Source: Kineosporia succinea
GTDB lineage: Bacteria; Actinomycetota; Actinomycetes; Actinomycetales; Kineosporiaceae
DNA length: 64,000 nucleotides
Assembly: GCF_030811555.1 (NCBI RefSeq)
Contig: NZ_JAUSQZ010000001.1
Coordinates: 6,011,241-6,075,240, forward strand
Reading direction: 5' to 3'
Shown in pieces: positions 51,241-59,659 of the stretch. The notes under the pieces are model-generated. The model saw only the letters and a list, made by a program, of their open reading frames with translations. It was not told where the DNA came from and did no database searches. Position numbers and translations under genes: made by a program. Position 1 is the stretch's first letter; every line of letters begins with the position of its first letter.

Positions 51241-51380
51241 TCACCCATCAAGGAGTGGGTGGGCGACGTGGTGAAGAGCGACCCCAGCATCCTTCGTGGC
51301 GGATGTCCTGCTCGGTGATCGAATCGACCGTGGCGAACGAAGCCGTGCCGGCGTCGGTGATGAGCACGTCCAGCCCTCCA
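51241..51380 (-). pseudogene. Short-chain dehydrogenase remnant
   Basis: The minus frame reads GGLDVLITDAGTASFATVDS then ITEQDIR. This matches the SDR segment G-LDVLVNNAG-ASFAPLDEIT-ED, with NNAG changed to TDAG. The N-terminal cofactor loop and the catalytic YxxxK region are both missing, and the frame ends at 51241. It abuts the divergent XRE gene, an arrangement normally seen with an intact SDR target, so the target seems to have been lost here. Confidence 0.55.
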
Positions 51381-51435
51381 AGCGATCGACGGCGCCGATG
51401 GGTAGACGAAACAACCAGAATGCGATCATGCCGCG

Positions 51436-52329
51436 ATGAGTGCGGCGACGTTCGGCGATCTGGTGCGGCAGTGGCGGGATCGGCTCGATCCGGCCGACGC
51501 GGGCTTCATCCGGACCACCAAGAGCCGCGCTCCCGGCCTTCGGCGCGAGGAGCTGGCGACGGTGGCCGGGCTCTCGGTCGAGTACGTGCTGCGCCTGGAG
51601 CAGGGCCGGGCCACGAATCCGTCGGCCCAGGTGGTGGCCGCGCTGGCCCGTGCTCTGCAGCTGCGGCGGTTCGAGCGCGACCAGCTCTTTCGTTCGGCCG
51701 GGCTGTTGCCGCCGCAGGACGGCCTGGTGGACAGCCACGTACCGCCGGGCGTGACCCGGCTCGCTGCCCGGCTCGGCGACGTGCCGATCGGGATCTTCGC
51801 GGCGGACTGGAGGCTGCTGTGGTGGAACGACATGTGGATCGCCCTGCACGGTGATCCGACCGGAATCCCCGAGACAGAGCGCACTGTCGGCCACATGCTG
51901 TTCGGCACCGGGCCGGCGGCCGCCTACCTGCGGCCCTTGAGGTCACCGGCCGGACCCGACGCGTTCGCAGCCACGATCGTCGCCGACCTGAAGGACGCCA
52001 CCGCCCGGTACCCGGCCGATGGACAACTGGCGACGCTGGTGTCCGGATTCCGTCAGAGCTCGCCGCTGTTCGAGCGACTGTGGGCAGCGGTGGGCGCCTC
52101 GACGTTGGCCGGTGAGGAGAAGACGGTCGGCCATCCGGACGTCGGGGACATCACCCTGGACTGCGATGTGCTCACGGTGCCGGGTGCCGACCTGCGCATC
52201 GTCACCTACACCGCGGCGGCGGGCTCGGCCGGCGCCGGCCGGCTCGACTGGCTGCGCGTCACGCGAGGCCAGTCGCTCGACGCGGCCGGGGCGCGGAACG
52301 AGGGTGTGTACCGGCAGGGGTCTGCCTGA
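51436..52329 (+). CDS. XRE-family regulator with MmyB-like ligand domain
   Basis: A 297-residue regulator. The N-terminal helix-turn-helix RAPGLRREELATVAGLSVEY with VLRLEQGRATNPSAQVVAAL is typical of actinobacterial MmyB-type proteins. The C-terminal domain (IFAADWRLLWWNDMWIALHG, LDCDVLTVPGADLRIVTYTA) is the fatty-acid/small-molecule-binding PAS-like module of the family. Such genes are usually divergent from an SDR gene that they control; here only an SDR remnant is left. Confidence 0.9.
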   Translation: MSAATFGDLVRQWRDRLDPADAGFIRTTKSRAPGLRREELATVAGLSVEYVLRLEQGRATNPSAQVVAALARALQLRRFERDQLFRSAGLLPPQDGLVDSHVPPGVTRLAARLGDVPIGIFAADWRLLWWNDMWIALHGDPTGIPETERTVGHMLFGTGPAAAYLRPLRSPAGPDAFAATIVADLKDATARYPADGQLATLVSGFRQSSPLFERLWAAVGASTLAGEEKTVGHPDVGDITLDCDVLTVPGADLRIVTYTAAAGSAGAGRLDWLRVTRGQSLDAAGARNEGVYRQGSA

Positions 52330-52357
52330 TCGCGGGCAGTTGTCACATGCTCGTCCC

Positions 52358-52864
52358 ATGCTGATCGACAAGAACGACGTGAGCGTTCCCGTCACCGTTT
52401 TCGCCCGGACGTCGGTCGCTCCCGACCGGGCTTTCCAGGTCGTGGCGCCCATCGATCTGACCACCGTCTTCAAGGCCGACCGGTTCTTCCCCGGCATCTC
52501 CAGCGTCGCCAACCAGAGCGACACCTGGGACCACGTCGGTGTGTCCCGCAACCCGCGGTTCGACGACGGCAGCACCGTCGAGGAACAGCTCACCGAGTAC
52601 GTGGAGGGACACGGCTTCGCCTACGAGCTGACGGGTTTCACCAACGCGCTGAGGAACCTGGCTGCGGGGGTGCGCGGGGAGTTCTCCTTCCTTCCCGACG
52701 GTGAGGGCACGCTGATCCGCTGGACGTACGCGTTCAAGCCCCTGCCCGGGCGGCGCCTGATCATCGCCGGGCCGTTCGCCCCGCTGTGGCGGCGGTACAT
52801 GCAGGCGGGGCTGAACCGAATGGTTGCCGCAACCGAAGCCACGAACGCTCCGGGCGAGGCGTGA
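52358..52864 (+). CDS. SRPBCC (START-like) family protein
   Basis: A 168-residue single-domain protein starting MLIDKNDVSVPVTVFARTSV. Later segments are DHVGVSRNPRFDDGSTVEEQ, YELTGFTNALRNLAAGVRGE and LIRWTYAFKPLPGRRLI, the order and length of polyketide-cyclase/dehydrase-like SRPBCC proteins. It would bind a hydrophobic ligand in the helix-grip cavity. Located 28 bases after the XRE gene, probably co-transcribed. Confidence 0.82.
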   Translation: MLIDKNDVSVPVTVFARTSVAPDRAFQVVAPIDLTTVFKADRFFPGISSVANQSDTWDHVGVSRNPRFDDGSTVEEQLTEYVEGHGFAYELTGFTNALRNLAAGVRGEFSFLPDGEGTLIRWTYAFKPLPGRRLIIAGPFAPLWRRYMQAGLNRMVAATEATNAPGEA

Positions 52865-53383
<519 letters not shown>

Positions 53384-55207
53384 TTGCACGGGACCACAGA
53401 TCCGACCGGCCCGGCGCGTTTCGCGATCCTGGGGCCGGTACAGCTCCGGGTCGGCGGCCGCGAGGTCGCGACGGGATCACCCCAGCAGCAGGCTCTCCTG
53501 GTCGCCCTCCTGTTGCGCCGTGGGCACACGGCGGGAATAGACGAGCTGATCGGCATGCTCTGGGGCGACCGGCCCCCGGCAGCCGCGCTGGGAACGGTGC
53601 GGACCTACGTCTCCCGGGCCCGCGCCCTCCTGAAGGGAACAGCGGTCGAGATCACGTCGTCCGCCGGTGGCTACCGGATGCACGGCGACGGCCTGCAATG
53701 CGATGCCTGGGAGCTGGAAGAGGCCGTGGCCACCGCCTCGCAGCGGGCCGCGCACGAGCTGGAACCGCTGGTCGAGCGCCGCCTCACGGCGGTGCTGGGC
53801 ACCCGGGCCGGTACCCCGCTGGAAGGTCTCCCCGGTGAATGGGCCGAGGCCCAGCGAGTGCGCCTGAACGGTCTGAGGGTGACGGGGACGGAGATCCTCC
53901 TGCAGGCAAGGCTTCACGGGGCGGGGCCGACGGCCGCTGAGTTCGACGCGCTGACCGCCCTGCTGCAGGCACAGCCCCTGCACGAGGGTCTGCGCGCTCT
54001 GGCCGTGCTGGCTCTGCATCGTCAGGGGCGGCGGGCCGAGGCCCTGGACCTGTTCCGGGCCGGGGCGACACTTCTTCGGGACGAACTCGGGCTCTCGCCC
54101 GGCCCGGCCCTTCGCGAGGCCCAGGCCCAGGTACTGCGGGAGGAGCCCGGGAACATCGCTCCCAGACCGGCAGCCCACCTGCCGACGGCCCTGGCCGACT
54201 TCGTCGGCCGGGAAAGAGAACTCACCACCCTGCGCGCCGCCCTGACCGACCGGAGCGGTTCCCGGGTCGCGGGGATCACCGGTATGGGCGGCTCCGGGCG
54301 CACATCCCTGGCCGTCACCGCCGCGCACCAGCTGGCCGGGCACTTCCCCGACGGCCAGCTCTACTGCGACGTCACCGAGGCCGGCGGCCTCGACGGCGTC
54401 CTCGAGCAGTTGCTGAGACTGCTCGGTGGCCAGGTCCCCGCAGGCACCCACGCCCGGGTGAGCGCCCTCAGCCGGCTGGTCACCGGGCGCCGGGTGCTGG
54501 TGGTCGTCGACAATGCCGGTAGCGCCGATCAGATCCAGGTACTGCGCAGGGCTCTGCCGCGTACGGCGCTGCTGTTCACCTCGCTGCGCCCGTTCCACGG
54601 CATGAACGACGTGACCTGGGCTCGTCTGCAACCTCTTTCGCTTCCCGAGAGCCTGGCGCTGTTCGCCGCGGTCGCCGGGCCCGAACGGGTCGCGCAGTCG
54701 CCCGGGGGGTCGAGGGAGCTGGCGGCTCTGAGCGGTGGATATGCGCTGGCTGTGCGTGTTTTCGCGCAGCGGGTCCGCGATTTCGAGCACTGGAGTGTGG
54801 CGGCGATCAGCGAGAACATGCGGGCGGAGATGGCCGACGCCTACCCCTCCGATCACGAGGACTGCTCCCTGCTCGCAGCCCCGGTGCAGCGCACGCACGA
54901 TGCCCTGGCTCCCGAAGCCGCCCGCGCCGCCCGGGTTCTCGGGGTGCTCCCGGAGGAGGAGATCTCGGCCGGGCAGGTGGCCGCGGTGCTGGGGGTGCCG
55001 GAGCACCGGGCCTTCTTCGCCCTGTCCGCCGGTACCGACGTCTCGCTGTTGCGAGAAGGCGACAGCGATCATCGGTACCGGCTCTCAGACCCGGTGGTGC
55101 GCACCGTCATGATGCGTCTGGCTCACGCGATCGACGGGCCGGAAGAGGTCGCCCGGGTGCAGGCCGTGCATGCGGCGATCAGTGACCGGCAGCAGGTGAC
55201 GTGCTGA
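53384..55207 (+). CDS. SARP/AfsR-type transcriptional regulator (BTAD plus NB-ARC-like ATPase)
   Basis: About 607 residues from the TTG at 53384, which has GGAGGG five bases upstream; a GTG 12 codons earlier overlaps a TAGAGT promoter-like box and is less likely. Order: OmpR-like winged helix (FAILGPVQLRVGGREVATGS, IDELIGMLWGDRPPAAALG), BTAD (LHGAGPTAAEFDALTALLQA, LRDELGLSPGPALREAQAQV), then a STAND/NB-ARC ATPase (GITGMGGSGRTSLAVTAAHQ, RVLVVVDNAGSADQI). The P-loop Lys is replaced by Arg (GSGRTS). No TPR domain follows, unlike AfsR itself. It probably activates a nearby or distant secondary-metabolism gene. Convergent with the FMN split-barrel gene. Confidence 0.87.
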   Translation: MHGTTDPTGPARFAILGPVQLRVGGREVATGSPQQQALLVALLLRRGHTAGIDELIGMLWGDRPPAAALGTVRTYVSRARALLKGTAVEITSSAGGYRMHGDGLQCDAWELEEAVATASQRAAHELEPLVERRLTAVLGTRAGTPLEGLPGEWAEAQRVRLNGLRVTGTEILLQARLHGAGPTAAEFDALTALLQAQPLHEGLRALAVLALHRQGRRAEALDLFRAGATLLRDELGLSPGPALREAQAQVLREEPGNIAPRPAAHLPTALADFVGRERELTTLRAALTDRSGSRVAGITGMGGSGRTSLAVTAAHQLAGHFPDGQLYCDVTEAGGLDGVLEQLLRLLGGQVPAGTHARVSALSRLVTGRRVLVVVDNAGSADQIQVLRRALPRTALLFTSLRPFHGMNDVTWARLQPLSLPESLALFAAVAGPERVAQSPGGSRELAALSGGYALAVRVFAQRVRDFEHWSVAAISENMRAEMADAYPSDHEDCSLLAAPVQRTHDALAPEAARAARVLGVLPEEEISAGQVAAVLGVPEHRAFFALSAGTDVSLLREGDSDHRYRLSDPVVRTVMMRLAHAIDGPEEVARVQAVHAAISDRQQVTC

Positions 55208-55223
55208 CGCGGGCGGCCGGGCC

Positions 55224-56180
55224 TCATCGCGCCCGCAGGTCGTCCAGCTCTCTCAAAGTGCCGTCGCGACGGTACTTCCGGATCAGATGCTTCGACAGCA
55301 GGCCGTTGCCGAGCAGGTGCAGGGACTTGTTGGGTGGCGAACTGAACCCGCCCGAGGTGTGCGGCGCCCAGGTCACGTCGTCGCCGGTGACGGTCAGCCA
55401 CCCGGTGCCGACCCGGTTGGACACCCCGGCCGCGTAGGGCCGGAACGCGTGCGCGGCGAACCCGGCCCGCCGGCCACCCGGGGGCAGGAGCCCGGGCCGG
55501 ACGTCGAGGTGAAGGCCTCGTTCGCTGTGGCCGGACACCTGGACCGGCGCGATGACCGGGAGCCCGTCGCCGCCGCGGTAGCCGATCACCTGGTGGCTCA
55601 TCGCCTGGGCCTGACGCCGGAACTTCGCGGTGTCCACCCGGGGGCCTGTGCCACCGGTGGGCGGGGCCTGCGGGTCGGGGTGCTGCGGTGCGGGCCGGCC
55701 GTAAACCTCGGGCGCGCCCCTGAGGTCGGGAGAGGGCCAGGACATGACCCGTTCCAGGGAGATGTTGATGATGACCCGGTGCTCCACGTACTCGCGCAGG
55801 GCCCAGTCCCAGAAGCGGCCCGTGGGCATGTCACCGAAGAACGTGTTGGCCTGCCGGGTGACCAGGGCCAGCTGCTCGGGTGACGGCTGTGCGGGGACCG
55901 TCGCGGTGCCCTGGGCGAGCACCTGGTGCGGCGCGGTCGCGAAGCCGTGCTCGCGGGTGAAGTAGGCCATGGCCACGCGCGGGTCCTGTACCAGACGCTT
56001 CAGCTTGGCGGGAAAGGCCAGGGACGACGTCATGGCGATGGTGCCCGCCTCCGGATCGACCAGGCCGACCGGGCTCACCGGGGTGACGATGGCACCACCG
56101 GCGGGGGTGAGGTAGGCGGAGACCGTGACCAGGTCCCCGGCGAAGACGGACTGCACCTCGTCGGGCCAGTTCAATGGCAT
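55224..56180 (-). CDS. Pyridoxamine-5'-phosphate-oxidase-like FMN split-barrel protein
   Basis: A 318-residue protein. The N-terminal part (PVGLVDPEAGTIAMTSSLAF, AKLKRLVQDPRVAMAYFTRE, YVEHRVIINISLERVMSW) reads as a flavin-binding split barrel of the PPOX/F420-dependent oxidase group. A second half (VIGYRGGDGLPVIAPVQVSG, GRRAGFAAHAFRPYAAGVSN, VTGDDVTWAPHTSGGFSSPP) may be a second, ligand-like barrel. AGGAG precedes the ATG. It is three bases downstream of the flavin oxidase gene, so they form an operon. Confidence 0.75.
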   Translation of the reverse strand: MPLNWPDEVQSVFAGDLVTVSAYLTPAGGAIVTPVSPVGLVDPEAGTIAMTSSLAFPAKLKRLVQDPRVAMAYFTREHGFATAPHQVLAQGTATVPAQPSPEQLALVTRQANTFFGDMPTGRFWDWALREYVEHRVIINISLERVMSWPSPDLRGAPEVYGRPAPQHPDPQAPPTGGTGPRVDTAKFRRQAQAMSHQVIGYRGGDGLPVIAPVQVSGHSERGLHLDVRPGLLPPGGRRAGFAAHAFRPYAAGVSNRVGTGWLTVTGDDVTWAPHTSGGFSSPPNKSLHLLGNGLLSKHLIRKYRRDGTLRELDDLRAR

Positions 56181-56183
56181 GGA

Positions 56184-57584
56184 TCAGCGCTCCTGGGTGG
56201 TCGGAACGAGATTGTGGTTGACCCGGAACAGGTTACCCGGGTCGAACTCCCGCTTGAGCTGACGGAGCCGGTCCAGGGTCTGCGGCGAGTAGGCCTCGGC
56301 CGTGGCCGCCGGATCGGTCGTTCCCAGGAAGTTCAGCGCGGAACCGGTGTGCTGCCAGGCCTTCAGGGCATCGATCAGGGACTCCAGGGGTGGGGAAGCC
56401 GCCCCCGACCGCCCGGGTGCCCCCACCGTCCCCACCCAGAAGCTGAAGGCCACGTCACGATGACTGACCGCGCTGGGGAACCGGGGCTCGCGGCTCAGAG
56501 CGCCACCCAGCTGCCGGATCTCGACCACCAGCACCGGCGTGTCGACGCCGGCTCCCGCCGCCTCGATGAGCGCCGTGGCCGCTTCCTCGGGAAACTCCGC
56601 GAGCAGCCGGGTGCGTTCGTAGGCGGGCATGGGCGCGACGGGATCGTCGTGCACGGCCGCGTACTCGGTGTAGGGACGTTCGCACACGGTGTCGATGAGG
56701 GCCGGGGCCAGAGCCCGCGCCGGGGCCACCAGTTCCTGACCCTCAACAGCGTTGCCGAGAAAAGAGAATCGCAAGTGGGCGCAGACGCGTCCCCGCAGCG
56801 GCTCGGGAACGAACGGCGCCGCGGGCATCCGCAGGAAGGCGAAGGACACCGTGAGCCGGTCGTCGTCCAGAGCGGTCAGATGCCGGAACTCGGCCAGCAG
56901 CGCCTCGGCGTGGACGGCGTCCACGTAGAGACCGCCACCGAAGAAACGGGGCACCGGCATCAGGGAGAAGGTGAGCGATGTGACCACGCCGAACGCGGAC
57001 TTGCCACCGCGCACGGCCCAGAACAGGTCAGGCTCGCTCTGCGGGTCGACGGTCCGCAACTGCCCGTCGGGGGTGACGATGTCGAACGCCAGCACGTGAT
57101 CGGCGGCCCAGCCGTAGGCCCGTCCCAGAACCGGGCTGAGCCCGCCGCCCAGGGTGTAGCCGACGACCCCGACATTGAGCGCGGAGCCGCTGACGGGCGC
57201 CAGGCCCGCGACGCCGGCCGCGGAGACCACGTCCTGCCACTCCACCCCGGCTCCCACCGTCGCCGTCCTGGCCAGGGGGTCGATGGTGACGCTGTCCAGG
57301 GCCCGCACGTTGATCAGCACGGCCTGCTCGGTGGAACCCCAGGTGCCGTGCCCGGTGGACAGGACCGCCACCGGCAGGTCGGCGGCGGCCGCGAAGCGAA
57401 CGGCGGCCTGGACGTCGTCGGCGTCGGCGGCCCCCACGACCACCGCCGGGCTCTGGGGGTAGGCGAGGTTCCAGGAGGACGTCAGCGCCTCGTACTGCTC
57501 GTCGGCCGGAGTGGCCACGGGGCCCGTGGTCCGGCTCGCCAGCAGCTTGACGTCGGTCGGGTTGATCACTGTCGTGTCGTTCAC
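56184..57584 (-). CDS. FAD-linked oxidase with BBE domain (berberine-bridge type)
   Basis: About 466 residues from the GTG at 57584; an upstream TTG at 57614 is an alternative and no clear ribosome site marks either. FAD_binding_4 features: VLSTGHGTWGSTEQAVLINV (the His carries covalent flavin in the family), LNVGVVGYTLGGGLSPVLGR, LFWAVRGGKSAFGVVTSLTF. It ends in a BBE motif DPGNLFRVNHNLVP. The Cys used for the second covalent flavin bond in bicovalent members is not seen before GYTLGGG, so a single histidyl bond is expected. Members oxidise alcohols or sugars, or close rings in natural-product pathways. Confidence 0.87.
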   Translation of the reverse strand: MNDTTVINPTDVKLLASRTTGPVATPADEQYEALTSSWNLAYPQSPAVVVGAADADDVQAAVRFAAAADLPVAVLSTGHGTWGSTEQAVLINVRALDSVTIDPLARTATVGAGVEWQDVVSAAGVAGLAPVSGSALNVGVVGYTLGGGLSPVLGRAYGWAADHVLAFDIVTPDGQLRTVDPQSEPDLFWAVRGGKSAFGVVTSLTFSLMPVPRFFGGGLYVDAVHAEALLAEFRHLTALDDDRLTVSFAFLRMPAAPFVPEPLRGRVCAHLRFSFLGNAVEGQELVAPARALAPALIDTVCERPYTEYAAVHDDPVAPMPAYERTRLLAEFPEEAATALIEAAGAGVDTPVLVVEIRQLGGALSREPRFPSAVSHRDVAFSFWVGTVGAPGRSGAASPPLESLIDALKAWQHTGSALNFLGTTDPAATAEAYSPQTLDRLRQLKREFDPGNLFRVNHNLVPTTQER

Positions 57585-58180
57585 GACGTCAGCAGACAGC
57601 GGGGCGATCAACAAAAGATCGACGTCGTGTCAACGAGCGTCGAGGCGGCCGGCCCTGAGGGCGCGGCAGCCGATGGTGGACGTCGTGGTCGCCTGCCAAT
57701 ACACGAAACCGTCCGGTGAATGGCACCTTCTGCGGTTCGAAAGGTGCCACTTCGCCTCGGCGGGGACCGGCGACGCCGAGGTGCTCGAGATCCCGCTCAG
57801 ACTCAGGGCCGGCAGGCTCGGCGTGGTGACACACCGATGGTCACAACGCGTCTCATGGCGGTGACCGTAGGGAAATCAGAGGGGATGTGTAGGCCAATGC
57901 GAAAGGTCGATGCGCTGCCAAGGGGCGAGCATCAACTGACCAGCAAAGCGCCGTCCGCGAGCCGGGCAGGGACGCCCAGCGGCGCCCACGCAACGCAGAC
58001 GGGCGAGGGAGTTCATCTCGGCCCGGCGCTCGTTCCTGCTCGACGGTTCCCGTACCCTGCGCGGGTTGGTCGGATGTCGGCCAGTTCTCCGGACTGCCAG
58101 GTAGCTTGCGGGTTCGGCGCCCGCCTCCGGCTCCCAGGACCTACGATCGTGGCGTCCGTTCAAAAGTACTGGGGGATAAC
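57585..58180. other. Intergenic stretch with one hairpin
   Basis: About 600 bases between the divergent flavin oxidase and repeat-protein genes. A 9-bp inverted repeat TGGCACCTT/AAGGTGCCA (57721-57729, 57741-57749) with an 11-base loop lies near the middle. A 63-residue frame (57673-57864) crosses it, starting MVDVVVACQYTKPSGEW; a role is not evident and no ribosome site precedes it. Confidence 0.4.
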
Positions 58181-58954
58181 ATGAAATACACTCGTACGGT
58201 TCTTCTCGCCCTGACGGTAGCGGCTCTCGCGCTCATCGCCCCGGGTGTGGCCCTGGCCGCGCCCGGAGACACGGTCAACACCTGCATCTCCACCGCCACG
58301 CCGACGGGCTGGGTGGACACGTCGCTGTACAACTCACCCAGCTGCGGCAGTTTCTCGGGTATCAACGCGAAGTGGATCAAGCAGGTGGACGGCTATCCGA
58401 CCGGCACTTCGGTGGAAGCCTGTACATCCAGCGCTGTTCCGGCCACGTGGATCGTCACGGCCTTCCGTCAGGCCGGGTCGTTGTGCGGTGGCAGCAACGG
58501 GATCAACGGCCAGAGCATCAAGCAGCTGAGTGGGTACGCCGCGGGCACCGTGGTGAATGCCTGCATCACTCCCACCACCCCCACGGGGTGGATCAACATC
58601 CGTCAGTACTCCTCGTCGCTGTGCGGGAGCATCAACAACGGGCTCTACGCCCGGGATGTCAAGCAGCTCACCGGATATGCGGCGGGCACAACGGTGGACG
58701 CGTGTGTCACTCCGACGACTCCAGCCGGCTGGGTGGACACGAGGTTGTACAACACCAGCGTCTGCGGCGGTTCCAACGGGATCAACGGCCGCACCGTGAA
58801 GCGGCTGACCGGACTGCCCATTGGCACGACCGAGGTGGTCTGCACGTCCAGCCCGGTGCCGGCCGGCTGGGCCGTTCAGGGTTATCTGCAGACCTTTGGC
58901 ACGTGTGGCAGCGCCAACGGCACGGACGCCTACCGGCTCAAGCGCATCTCCTGA
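58181..58954 (+). CDS. Secreted protein made of five cysteine-paired repeats, unknown function
   Basis: A 257-residue exported protein. A Sec signal (KYTRTVLLALTVAALALIAP) is cleaved after about residue 27 (ALA). The mature part is five repeats of about 46 residues, each with two Cys and the plan G-T-x-V-x-x-C-x-T-P-x-P-x-G-W, then tyrosine, C-G-G-S-N-G-I-N-G and K-x-L-x-G-Y-x-x-G-T. Examples: ACVTPTTPAGWVDTRLYNTS in repeat 4 and SLCGGSNGINGQSIKQLSGY in repeat 2. No other domain is present. GGGGG lies five bases before the ATG, and a hairpin terminates transcription. No family recognised; a disulfide-stabilised adhesin, lectin or inhibitor is imaginable. Confidence 0.85.
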   Translation: MKYTRTVLLALTVAALALIAPGVALAAPGDTVNTCISTATPTGWVDTSLYNSPSCGSFSGINAKWIKQVDGYPTGTSVEACTSSAVPATWIVTAFRQAGSLCGGSNGINGQSIKQLSGYAAGTVVNACITPTTPTGWINIRQYSSSLCGSINNGLYARDVKQLTGYAAGTTVDACVTPTTPAGWVDTRLYNTSVCGGSNGINGRTVKRLTGLPIGTTEVVCTSSPVPAGWAVQGYLQTFGTCGSANGTDAYRLKRIS

Positions 58955-58976
58955 GCGCAGCCGACCGTCCGAGTGA

Positions 58977-59009
58977 CCTGCTCCCGTCGGCCCGCGCGGC
59001 GGGAGCAGG
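58977..59009 (+). terminator. Terminator after the repeat-protein gene
   Basis: Perfect 10-bp stem CCTGCTCCCG (58977-58986) and CGGGAGCAGG (59000-59009) with a 13-base GC-rich loop, 22 bases after the stop codon. Confidence 0.65.
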
Positions 59010-59194
59010 ACCTCAGCCTCATGTCGTCCACTACATGAAGGAAGCTCCCAGCCCGGCATGGCGAATTGGCTCGGCGACATGGCGGATCCCAACAGCAGGG
59101 GGAGTGCCCGATGGAGCGTCGTCTCGTCAACGTCGTTCCGGTACCGCCGATCTGTCGCCGACGTACAAGCCCTCGGTTCTGCACGCTGACGAGA

Positions 59195-59659
59195 ATGAAC
59201 GCCATGCCGCAGTACAGTGTTCGCTCTCATACTCCCGCGCCCGTCGAAACAGTCTGGAAACTCCTGCAAGACGGTCGGAGCTGGCCGGACTGGTCGTCCT
59301 CCCTCGACGAGCTGGTGGTGGGACGCTCCGACGGCATCGATGTGCACGGACGCGACGGCGTGGGCGCCGTGCGTGCCTTCCGTACCGGGCGGATCGTGAC
59401 CGGGGAACGGCTCACGGTCGTCGAGCCTCCTCATCACCTGGCGTACCAGGACGCGTTCAATATGGCACTGCGTGACTATGACGCGCACGTCCGGCTGGCC
59501 GTGGCTGTGGACGGCGGCACAGACATCTCGTGGGAGGGGCGCTACCGGATGAAGCCCGTCACCGGTTGGGTCCTGCCTTTCGTGCTCCCGCGCACGATGC
59601 GGAGGCTGGCTGACGACCTGGCCGCCCAGGCGGCGAGCCTGTTCGCCCAGGAGAGCTGA
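59195..59659 (+). CDS. SRPBCC (polyketide cyclase/dehydrase-like) protein
   Basis: About 154 residues (MNAMPQYSVRSHTPAPVETV, then WKLLQDGRSWPDWSSSLDEL, FRTGRIVTGERLTVVEPPHH, ISWEGRYRMKPVTGWVL). A second ATG at 59204 is possible; neither has a strong ribosome site. The helix-grip fold of Polyketide_cyc2 proteins binds hydrophobic ligands. Its last 101 bases overlap the 3' end of the convergent AraC gene, an unusual tail overlap. Confidence 0.8.
   Translation: MNAMPQYSVRSHTPAPVETVWKLLQDGRSWPDWSSSLDELVVGRSDGIDVHGRDGVGAVRAFRTGRIVTGERLTVVEPPHHLAYQDAFNMALRDYDAHVRLAVAVDGGTDISWEGRYRMKPVTGWVLPFVLPRTMRRLADDLAAQAASLFAQES

Noticed and set aside
53477-55072. 531-codon minus-strand frame opposite the AfsR-like gene
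   Set aside because: Antisense to SARP and NB-ARC motifs; Gln/Gly/Arg-rich shadow.
55926-57719. 597-codon plus-strand frame opposite the flavin oxidase gene
   Set aside because: Antisense to a gene with FAD_binding_4 and BBE motifs; product is low-complexity Gly/Arg/His.
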